The notes under the pieces: model-generated
Told to the model about the DNA's origin: nothing
The model's database searches: none
The model's input: the letters and a program-made list of their open reading frames with translations, nothing else
Translations under genes and position numbers: made by a program
Part shown: positions 15,706 to 22,875 of the stretch, piece after piece
How the letters are laid out: each line of letters starts with the position of its first letter
Numbering within the stretch: position 1 is the stretch's first letter
NCBI RefSeq assembly: GCF_012103215.1
Contig: NZ_JAAVNE010000048.1
Coordinates: forward strand, 1-39,628
Source of the DNA: Falsiroseomonas selenitidurans
GTDB lineage: Bacteria > Pseudomonadota > Alphaproteobacteria > Acetobacterales > Acetobacteraceae
Direction of reading: 5' to 3'
Length of the DNA: 39,628 nucleotides

Positions 15706-16856
15706 CAGGCCGCCGCCTCGTCCGCGGCCGCCGCGTCCGGCGCCACCTCGTCCGGTGGCGCATCGGCCCGCCGCCGCAGCAGGCGCCATTGCAGCAGGGC
15801 GCGCAGCAGGAAGCCCATATAGGCGCGCTCGAAGAGCAGGCCCTCGCGGCTGTCGGCGGCCAGATCGTCGTGCCAGACATAATCCGCCGCCGGATAGGGG
15901 CAGGTGACGTAGCGCGTCGTCGCATCCACCGCGACGATCCCCTTCTCCCGCCGCCGCGCCGTCTGGTTGCTGATCAGGATCCGGTTGCCGGTGCGGCCGG
16001 TGTAGCGGGCCAGCGCGGCGTCCAGCCGCGGCAGGAAGTCCAGAGCTTCCTCCGGATATTCCACCGGGCAGGTGGCCAGCACGAAGACGGCATCGGGGCG
16101 CCGGCAGGCCGCGCGAAACAGCACCGCCTTGTCGATGATGCTCTGGCGCAGCGGCGCGGCGCCGTCGCGCAGCCAGAAGGCGCCGCGGTTGTGGTTCCAA
16201 TGTGCGGTGCGGTCGCGCCGCATCGCCAGCTCATGGCCGCGCTGGGTGGTCACCAGCCGCGTCGTCTCCGGCGTGCAGTAGGTGGCGAAGTCGTCCTCCA
16301 ACGCGGCGAGCACGCCGGGGATGGTGTGGCCGGCGAGGGCGAAGGGGCCGAAGAGGGCGGTGAAATCCGTCTCCCGCCGCAGGCCCCAGCGGCCGGGCAG
16401 GTGCCAGGCGAGGCAGTTCAGCCCCAGTGAGATCAGCGAGACCCCGCCCTCGAACTGCGCCGCGAGCCGCGCCCGGTGGCGCTGGCGATGGGTCACGGCG
16501 CGCCAGGCCAGCATCAGCTCGGGCGCTGCGCGGGCCGCCGTGGCCGTTGCCTGCAGCGCCGGCGCGATGTCTGCCAGGGGCAGGCAGCAGCGTTCGGCGA
16601 AGCGCAGCAGCGTCGCGAGATAGGGCGCGCCGGCCCTGGAGGCGAAGCCGGCATCGAGGCGTGCCAGCCGGTCGCGCGTGACATCCTGCAGGGTGGCGTA
16701 GTCCTGCAGCTCGAACAGGTAGCGCAGCAGCACCATCCCGGCCTGGGCGTCCCCGGGATCCGCCCGCAGGCGGAGAAGCTCCGCCGCCGCGGGCAGGTCG
16801 CCATCGTCGCGCAGCCGCATCGCGGCACGGAGGGGGGAGCCTTCGGTGATGCTCAT
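15705..16856 (-). CDS. DUF1796-like (papain-like Cys/His) protein, copy A
   Basis: The 383-residue protein has an N-terminal helical region (residues 8-130) reminiscent of short TPR-like repeats. A catalytic-looking domain follows, with SLGLNCLAW (Cys148), RWGLR, FTALFGPFALAGH, AHWNHNRGAFW (His222) and VFVLATCPVEYPEE. It shares its order of motifs, and part of the N-terminal region (AERCCLPLADI, WRAVTHRQ), with copy B, so the pair arose by tandem duplication. I chose ATG 16856 over an in-frame TTG 15 bases upstream. It is the first of four overlapping genes ending with the ACP. Function unknown. Confidence 0.66.
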   Translation of the reverse strand: MSITEGSPLRAAMRLRDDGDLPAAAELLRLRADPGDAQAGMVLLRYLFELQDYATLQDVTRDRLARLDAGFASRAGAPYLATLLRFAERCCLPLADIAPALQATATAARAAPELMLAWRAVTHRQRHRARLAAQFEGGVSLISLGLNCLAWHLPGRWGLRRETDFTALFGPFALAGHTIPGVLAALEDDFATYCTPETTRLVTTQRGHELAMRRDRTAHWNHNRGAFWLRDGAAPLRQSIIDKAVLFRAACRRPDAVFVLATCPVEYPEEALDFLPRLDAALARYTGRTGNRILISNQTARRREKGIVAVDATTRYVTCPYPAADYVWHDDLAADSREGLLFERAYMGFLLRALLQWRLLRRRADAPPDEVAPDAAAADEAAA

Positions 16857-16951
16857 GCCCGGTCGAAACAATCCTGCCCTGTCTGCGCACCCGGCCGCCG
16901 AGGCGGCGTGGATGAGCCTGCCGGTTCGCCGATGCTAATCGGGCCGGCCCT

Positions 16952-18832
16952 TCAGGAACCGGTCTCCTCGCCGCCGCCGGGCCGGCGGCCTGCGGGGTGC
17001 AGGGCGGTTCTTTGCAGGGTCAGGCCGCGTTCGGCAAGGTCGCGCAGGACCATCTCGCCCAGGCGGGTCCATTCGCGGCGGTTGCCGGCCCAATGCTCCT
17101 GCATGTCCGCGCGCAGCCTGGCGCTGCTCAGCCCGGGGTTGGCGCGCAGGTGGATCTGCCGCCAGAGGCTCTGGCCCAGGGTGCGCGATAGCTCCGCCAG
17201 ATCCTCCAGCTCCACCTCCGGCAGCGCCGGCGCGGCTTCCGGCGCGGCCGGCGCCGCGGCGAAGTTCGGCATGGCAAGGCCAAGGGCGATATGCGCGCGC
17301 AGCGCCTCCGCCTCCTCCGGCCGGGCAAGCTGGGCGACCACGAACAGGTCGCGCCCGGTTTCCGACCCATCGGCCGGGTTCCAGTGGCCGGCATAGGTCA
17401 CGTCGAAGCCCAGCTTTTCCAGCAGCGGCCGCACCAGGCCGAAGCTCTGGAACTCGAAGCGCGGGCAGGCCTGGCCCTGGAAGCCGAAATAGCGGCGGAT
17501 GTCGGCGACCAGGCGGCCGAAGCCGGCATCGGTGGTGGCATCCGCCAGCTGCAGCACCAGCCAGCCGCCGGGGCGCAGCAGCAGCGCGGCGCTGATCCAG
17601 TAGGCCAGCTGGTACTGCATATCGACATGCACCATCGCGTCGATGCTGAACACGGCGTCGATCTCGCGCGCCAGATGCTCCCGCTCGAAGGCGGTCAGGA
17701 TGCCGTCCGGGTGCACCGGGTCGATCGGCAGGAAGCCAAGCCGCCCGGCCGCCACCGGCTCCGGCAGCTTGGCGGCGGCCGCCTTCATCAGGCGGTCGCT
17801 GACATCGAAGACGGTCAGCTTCAGGGCCGGGTTGGCGCGCAGCGCCTCCGCCGTGTAGCGCGCATCGCCGACACCGATCTCCACCGCGCGGCGCCAGCTG
17901 CCGATATCCGCCATCCCGAACAGGCGCTGGCGCACGGCGGCCGCATCCGGCCGGTCCGGCGTGCCGGCCAGCGCGCGCGGGGCTTCCCGCGTCCACAGCT
18001 CGCCAAAGGATTCGGGGCGGGCGAGCGAGGGCGGCAGCGGCGCGGCGGGGTCGGCGCGCAGCGCGTCGCGATAGGCCTGGGCGCGCTCCGGATAGGCCAG
18101 GCGGGCAGAGAGATACAGGTCGCGCGGCGGCCGCCCCTCATGGTTCGACCAGGGCTCCAGCAGTTCGACCTCGAAGCCCAGCCGGCCGAGGATGGAGCGC
18201 ACGGTGTCGGCCGAGAGGTACTCGAATTTCGGGCAGATGCGGCCCTGCAGCCGGTAGAATTTGCGGATGTCGCGCAGGATCTTCTGGAAGCCGCCCTGGG
18301 TGTTGGGATCGGCCAGCGTCATCAGCACGCGCCCGCCCGGCTTCAGCAGCAGCGCCGCGTTCATCCAGTAGGTGGTGAGGTAGGTGAGATCGACATGCAC
18401 CATGGCGTCGATGCTGAACAGCGCATCGACCTTGCGCAGCTGTTCGGCCTCCTGCAGCAGGGTGAGGATGCCGTCCGGCTGGGTGGCGTCGATCTCGTGC
18501 AGCGACAGGCGGCCTTCGGTGACGAAGTCGCCGAGCCTGGCCGCGGTGGCGTCCAGGAAGTTGCGGGAGACGTCGAAGCCCCAGACCCGGGCGGCGGGGC
18601 CGGCGCGCAGCACCCGTTCGGTGTATTTGCCGCTGCCGCCGCCGATCTCGATCGCCGCCTTCCAGCCCTCGACCCCGGCGGGGACGAAGAGCTTGTCGAA
18701 GATGCGCTGCCAGCTGTTCTCGTTGCCCCATTCCTGGCCCGGCCAGGTCAGCCGCTGGTCTTCCTTCTGCAGGCGGGGGAAGGATTCGGCGACGTAGTTG
18801 TCCCAGAGCTGGCCATAGGTCTGCTTCTTCAT
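16952..18832 (-). CDS. Tandem two-domain SAM-dependent methyltransferase
   Basis: The 626-residue protein contains two class I methyltransferase units. Unit 1 (residues 5-245) has motif I EIGGGSGKY (62-70), then GFDVSRNFLD. Unit 2 (275-505) has EIGVGDARY (318-326), then VFDVSDRLMK. Both units share FSIDAMVHVD, an AALLLxPGG strand, a GFxxxLxDIRxxxxxQGxxCPxFE block and even the N-terminal YGQLW/FGELW, so this is an internal duplication. Residues 510-626 are Ala/Pro-rich, then helical. The substrate is unknown. The gene reads toward the DUF1796-like pair and diverges from the GSCFA genes. Confidence 0.8.
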   Translation of the reverse strand: MKKQTYGQLWDNYVAESFPRLQKEDQRLTWPGQEWGNENSWQRIFDKLFVPAGVEGWKAAIEIGGGSGKYTERVLRAGPAARVWGFDVSRNFLDATAARLGDFVTEGRLSLHEIDATQPDGILTLLQEAEQLRKVDALFSIDAMVHVDLTYLTTYWMNAALLLKPGGRVLMTLADPNTQGGFQKILRDIRKFYRLQGRICPKFEYLSADTVRSILGRLGFEVELLEPWSNHEGRPPRDLYLSARLAYPERAQAYRDALRADPAAPLPPSLARPESFGELWTREAPRALAGTPDRPDAAAVRQRLFGMADIGSWRRAVEIGVGDARYTAEALRANPALKLTVFDVSDRLMKAAAAKLPEPVAAGRLGFLPIDPVHPDGILTAFEREHLAREIDAVFSIDAMVHVDMQYQLAYWISAALLLRPGGWLVLQLADATTDAGFGRLVADIRRYFGFQGQACPRFEFQSFGLVRPLLEKLGFDVTYAGHWNPADGSETGRDLFVVAQLARPEEAEALRAHIALGLAMPNFAAAPAAPEAAPALPEVELEDLAELSRTLGQSLWRQIHLRANPGLSSARLRADMQEHWAGNRREWTRLGEMVLRDLAERGLTLQRTALHPAGRRPGGGEETGS

Positions 18833-18985
18833 CACGCCCCGCTTTGCCCCGGCCCGGCCCGGCGGCGACGCCCCGACCAGGGCGTGGGAAGGTTACCAGC
18901 CGCTTCCGGTGGATGGAAGGCGCGGCGCGGCCGCGGGAAGGCGCCCGGCGCTCGCGTTGGAGCAGTGGCGCAGTCGATGGGCAGT

Positions 18986-19005
18986 CGGACCCTTGCTGGG
19001 GTCCG
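18986..19005. promoter_or_regulatory. Dyad upstream of the GSCFA promoter
   Basis: CGGACCC (18986-18992) and GGGTCCG (18999-19005) form a perfect dyad with a six-base spacer. It lies 16 bases above the -35 of the likely GSCFA promoter, in the divergent gap between the methyltransferase and GSCFA genes. It could be an operator or a transcript hairpin; only the symmetry is seen. Confidence 0.35.
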
Positions 19006-19021
19006 GGTGGCTGCACGGCAC

Positions 19022-19051
19022 TTGACCCTCAAAACGAGCGGCCGCTACGAT
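19022..19051 (+). promoter_or_regulatory. Sigma70-type promoter for the first GSCFA gene
   Basis: TTGACC (19022-19027) and TACGAT (19046-19051) are separated by 18 bases, close to the sigma70 consensus. This would start a transcript near 19058 with a leader of about 60 bases before the ATG at 19119. A good Shine-Dalgarno (GGGGGAG) stands eight bases from that ATG. Confidence 0.6.
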
Positions 19052-19118
19052 CAGCCATGATGCAGTGCAGAAATCTGCACTGGAAGCCGGACAATTCAGC
19101 CCCGGGGGAGTATGGTCG

Positions 19119-20195
19119 ATGAGCGATACGGCAGACGTCCCCTCGCACATGGCGGCTTATGAGCAGGACGGGAAGGTCAAAAAGACCACCTACACCTTCT
19201 TCCGAGGGACGAATTCAAATTTTCACCCGACGGATGAAAGTCTCGGAACTGACACCTTCGTCAGCACCTACTTGACCAAGGGATGGATGCCTGATGCGCC
19301 ATTCGTGGACAAGTCGACGCCGATTGTGGCGTTCGGGTCCTGCTTTGCAGCCAATATCTCCAACTATCTGCATCGACGTGGTTACAACATACTAACAAAA
19401 AAGGATGACACCGCCTATGTTTCAAGCATGGGCGATGGCATCGTCAATACCTTCGCCATCCGTCAACAATTCGAATGGGCTTGGGAGAATGTAAAGCCGG
19501 ATGTCGAACTCTGGCACGGCTACAAGGCGGAGACATTCGGCTACCGGGATGTCGTCAGGCTGCGGACGAAAGACCTGTTTGACCAGACAGAACTGTTTAT
19601 CATTACCATGGGGCTATCCGAGGTTTGGTATGACAAACCTACGGGCGCGGTCTTCTGGCGGGCGATCCCGAAGCAGAACTATGATCCCAAGCGCCATGAT
19701 TTCCGCGTCACGACCGTGTCCGAAAACCTGGAAAACATCCGGGCCATCAGGTCGTTGATTCACAGGCACAAGCCCGATGCGCGGGTGATCTTTACCCTGT
19801 CGCCGGTGCCCTTGACTGCGACCTTCCGACCGGTCTCATGCGTGTCCGCGAATTCGGTCTCCAAGGCGATTCTGCGTGCCGCAATCGACGAGTTCATGCA
19901 GACACTACCGCCAGATCTGGCGGGGACTAATTATTTCCCCAGCTACGAAATGGTTCTGAATGGCTTCGACCATCCAATGATGGAGGATCGCAAGCATCCG
20001 CATCAACATGTGCTCACCTTCAACATGAAGGCGTTCGAGCGCTATTATTGCGATGTGGGGATGAGTGATGCCGATCTGGAGGCTGCATATCAGGAAGCCC
20101 GCGCGATGGATTTAAAGGTGGCAACACAGGGTCACTTTGCTGTTCCGCGCACCATGACTCCCGCGGCAGGTGGCGCGCAGGCCCCGAAAGCCTGA
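19119..20195 (+). CDS. GSCFA-domain protein 1
   Basis: The 358-residue protein carries the name-giving motif FGSCFAANI (72-80) of the GSCFA family, which is related to SGNH/GDSL hydrolases, with Ser74 as likely nucleophile. Other family blocks follow: ITMGLSEVWYDKPTG (162-176), TLSPVPLTATF (226-236), NYFPSYEMV and a His-rich HPHQH (293-297). There is no signal peptide. The ATG at 19119 was chosen for its strong Shine-Dalgarno; an in-frame ATG at 19065 is weaker. Base composition is clearly lower in GC than in neighbouring genes (many AAT, TTT, GAT codons), suggesting transfer. Substrate is unknown. Confidence 0.84.
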   Translation: MSDTADVPSHMAAYEQDGKVKKTTYTFFRGTNSNFHPTDESLGTDTFVSTYLTKGWMPDAPFVDKSTPIVAFGSCFAANISNYLHRRGYNILTKKDDTAYVSSMGDGIVNTFAIRQQFEWAWENVKPDVELWHGYKAETFGYRDVVRLRTKDLFDQTELFIITMGLSEVWYDKPTGAVFWRAIPKQNYDPKRHDFRVTTVSENLENIRAIRSLIHRHKPDARVIFTLSPVPLTATFRPVSCVSANSVSKAILRAAIDEFMQTLPPDLAGTNYFPSYEMVLNGFDHPMMEDRKHPHQHVLTFNMKAFERYYCDVGMSDADLEAAYQEARAMDLKVATQGHFAVPRTMTPAAGGAQAPKA

Positions 20196-20604
20196 CGCGG
20201 CACAGCGCATTGCCTGATGGGGCGGCAAGGCTAGGCGGCGCCCTGGCACGGGCAGCGCTGCCGCTCCGGATCCGCCGGGGTCTGCTGCATCGGGGCTTGG
20301 CGGGCGAGGTAGCGCATTGTCGTAAGCCGCTCGTACTTCTGTTAAGTTCCTACACCGGCCGTGTGCCGCACCGGAGCAGAGATTGACTGATTCGCTCGAG
20401 TAGCGCTCAGCGACGTCTTGAATCCTGGCCAACGCGAGGACGGGTCTGGCCGGGAGGCGATACCCCGAATTGGACGGAGCAATATTACGAGCGGGGTGTG
20501 CGAGGAGGAGAGGATGAGGGGGCGAGGGAAAGGCCGGCTGTTTGGCTTTTGAACCTCTGGCTCCGCGAGATTAACATAGGCCCGGACGGCCAAAGGGGCG
20601 TGGC
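20196..20604. other. 409-base gap between the two GSCFA genes
   Basis: I see no convincing gene here. The left part is GC-rich with a GGCAGCGCTGCC palindrome (20251-20262). From about 20290 composition drifts toward the lower GC of the flanking GSCFA genes. A purine-rich run (GAGGAGGAGAGGATGAGGGGG) lies near 20500-20525. An 83-codon minus-strand frame across 20342-20593 has no recognisable motifs or ribosome binding site. The gap may hold the promoter of the second GSCFA gene and perhaps eroded sequence from an insertion. Confidence 0.5.
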
Positions 20605-21633
20605 ATGCAAATTCGGATGAGTGGCAGCGAGGCGCTCAAAGTCTCGATGGGCAATCCCTCGCGCGGCTGGCAGGGGACCAAAAGCTCTGCGCGGACCCGG
20701 CTTCTTGCAAATGAATTTTTCCCAATTCAGCACAAACCTAAATTCCTTCTTGACAAGAGCCAGAAATTTTTCACCGTTGGATCGTGCTTTGCCCGAGAGA
20801 TTGAGTATAAGCTGGCTCCTTTGGGTGTGCCGCTATTGCTCCGGGGGCGTGGATTACAGCGGCGATACTTCAGGTCTTGGCCCCATGGTGATGATGCGCC
20901 TGGCGCGGATGCAATCTATTCGGGAGTTTTTAACAAATATACTACAGCGTCGATCGAGCACGAGTTTAAGCGGACGATCTTGCGGGAGCGGTACCCGCAG
21001 GAGGGCCTTATCGAGATTGAGGATGAGTTGTGGTTCGACCCCCACTCCAGCGGTCTGAAGAACCTGCCACTCGAACAGGCGCTAGCGAATCGGGCCATAA
21101 TTGACAGCGCGATGCAGTTGGTCCGGGAAGCCGATATCGTCGTGATGACGCTTGGCCAGACGGAGGGCTGGCTCGATTCCCAAACAGGCATCGCCATGAA
21201 CACGCAACCTGGGCCGGCGGCGGTGCGGCGCTTCAAGGACCGCTTCGTCTTCATCGACCACTCTTACCGAGAGACGGTCGAACAAGTGGACCGTACGATC
21301 AAGCTCATCCGCCAGGAGTGCAATCCGCGGATGCGGTTCATCGTGACCGTTTCGCCAGTACCCTTCAACTCCACCTTTCGCGCGCAGGATGTTGTCGTTG
21401 CGCATCAGGCGACCAAATCCATGCTGCGGGCCGTGGCTGAGGAGTTGTTTCGCAGCTACGAATTCGTGGATTACTTTCCGAGCTACGAGATGGTCATCAA
21501 TACTGGGCGGAATCTTGCCTGGCTCGATGATCAGCTCCATGTGGATGGCGAGATGGTTCGCCACATCATGGGTACTTTCTACCAGCAGTACTATCCTGAG
21601 GCGGAGGCCGTTTCAGTGGCGCCTGCCGCCTGA
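20605..21633 (+). CDS. GSCFA-domain protein 2
   Basis: The 342-residue protein is a diverged paralogue of GSCFA-domain protein 1. Motifs are VGSCFAREI (58-66, Ser60), VMTLGQTEGWLDSQTG, VSPVPFNSTF, DYFPSYEMVIN and a C-terminal DDQLHVDGEM with the likely catalytic His. The ATG at 20605 has AAAGGGG seven bases upstream; ATG 20617 is an alternative. Its first third is AT-rich for this genome, again pointing to transfer. It lies 168 bases before the repair exonuclease and is separated from it in style and composition. Function unknown; acyl-ester transfer or hydrolysis is the family-level guess. Confidence 0.83.
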   Translation: MQIRMSGSEALKVSMGNPSRGWQGTKSSARTRLLANEFFPIQHKPKFLLDKSQKFFTVGSCFAREIEYKLAPLGVPLLLRGRGLQRRYFRSWPHGDDAPGADAIYSGVFNKYTTASIEHEFKRTILRERYPQEGLIEIEDELWFDPHSSGLKNLPLEQALANRAIIDSAMQLVREADIVVMTLGQTEGWLDSQTGIAMNTQPGPAAVRRFKDRFVFIDHSYRETVEQVDRTIKLIRQECNPRMRFIVTVSPVPFNSTFRAQDVVVAHQATKSMLRAVAEELFRSYEFVDYFPSYEMVINTGRNLAWLDDQLHVDGEMVRHIMGTFYQQYYPEAEAVSVAPAA

Positions 21634-21801
21634 GCGTCCGGGTGGCGGGCCTTCCGTTCTTCTGCCTTGCCGGCAGCGCGGCCGAGCAGACCGTCGCATC
21701 CGATGCCCAAACCGGCGTACCGCAGGGCGCCGTCAACGGCAGAGACACACACATTTCCGGAAGCTCTTGATTTTCGCGGCCACTCCGCGATCTGCTCCGT
21801 G

Positions 21802-22875
21802 ATGCCCCACCCCGAAACCTGGATGCGCGTCACCCCGCAGGGGCTGTATTGCGCGCCCGGCGACTTTTTCATCGACCCTGCGCGCCCGGTGGCACGCGCC
21901 ATCGTCACCCATGGCCATTCGGACCACGCCCGCCCGGACCACGGCGCCGTGCTGGCGAGTGCCGAGACTCTGGCCATCATGCGCACCCGCATGGGGGAAG
22001 GCCGGGCGGGGCGGGAGCAGCAGGCGCTGCGGCCCGGGGAGGCCGTCACCCAGAACAGCGTCGGGATCCGCCTGGTGCCGGCCGGCCATGTGCTGGGCTC
22101 CTGCCAGGTGGTGCTGGACTGGCAGGGCAGCCGCATCGTCGTCTCCGGCGACTACAAGCGCCGCGCCGACCCCACCTGCGCGCCCTTCGAGCCGGTGGTC
22201 TGCGACGTCTTCGTCACCGAGGCCACCTTCGCCCTGCCGGTGTTCCGCCACCCGCCGGCGGAAGCCGAGATCACCCGGCTGCTCGACAGCCTGCGGCTGT
22301 TTCCGGACCGCGCGCATCTGGTCGGCGTCTATGCGCTGGGCAAGGCGCAGCGGCTGATCGCCCTGCTGCGGCAGGCCGGCTGGGACCGCCCGATCTACCT
22401 GCATGGCGCGCTGCTGGCGCTGTGCGAGTTGTATGAGGGCCTCGGCGTGAGGCTCGGCCCGCTCGCCCCCGTGCCCAGCCCGGCGAAGCGCGGCGGGGGC
22501 GGGCTGCTGGCGGGGGAGATCGTGCTGGCGCCGCCCTCGGCCGAGGCCACCGCCTGGGTGCGGCGGCTGGCGGAGCCGGTGGTCTGCGCGGCCTCCGGCT
22601 GGATGCGGGTGCGCCAGCGGGCCAAGGCCCGCGGCGTCGAACTGCCGCTGATCGTCTCCGACCACGCGGATTGGGACGAGTTGCTGGAGACGGTGGCGGC
22701 GGTGCAGGCGCCGGAGGTCTGGGTGACGCATGGCCGCGACGACGCGCTGGTGCATGCGCTGGGGCTGCGCGGCGTGCGCGGCCGGGCGCTTCACCTGCTG
22801 GGCCGCGGCGAGGAGGAGGAGGATGCGGCGCCGCTGCCGGCCGAAGCCGCCCCGGCGGCGGAGACCGCCGGATGA
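21802..22875 (+). CDS. Ligase-associated DNA damage response exonuclease
   Basis: This 357-residue MBL-fold nuclease of the beta-CASP type is the exonuclease member of the ligase-associated DNA damage response set. THGHSDHARPDH (36-47) holds the metal ligands; AGHVLGS, VSGDYK and SDHADWDEL are later motifs. The ATG at 21802 (or GTG 21799) gives the usual short N-terminus before YCAPGDFFIDP. Around residues 215-235 there is a loop, PVPSPAKRGGGG, that looks like an in-frame insertion. The stop overlaps the ligase start (ATGA), so the two are coupled. Confidence 0.9.
   Translation: MPHPETWMRVTPQGLYCAPGDFFIDPARPVARAIVTHGHSDHARPDHGAVLASAETLAIMRTRMGEGRAGREQQALRPGEAVTQNSVGIRLVPAGHVLGSCQVVLDWQGSRIVVSGDYKRRADPTCAPFEPVVCDVFVTEATFALPVFRHPPAEAEITRLLDSLRLFPDRAHLVGVYALGKAQRLIALLRQAGWDRPIYLHGALLALCELYEGLGVRLGPLAPVPSPAKRGGGGLLAGEIVLAPPSAEATAWVRRLAEPVVCAASGWMRVRQRAKARGVELPLIVSDHADWDELLETVAAVQAPEVWVTHGRDDALVHALGLRGVRGRALHLLGRGEEEEDAAPLPAEAAPAAETAG

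Noticed and set aside
20342..20593. 83-codon minus-strand frame in the gap between the GSCFA genes
   Set aside because: There is no ribosome binding site and no recognisable motif, and the composition looks non-coding.
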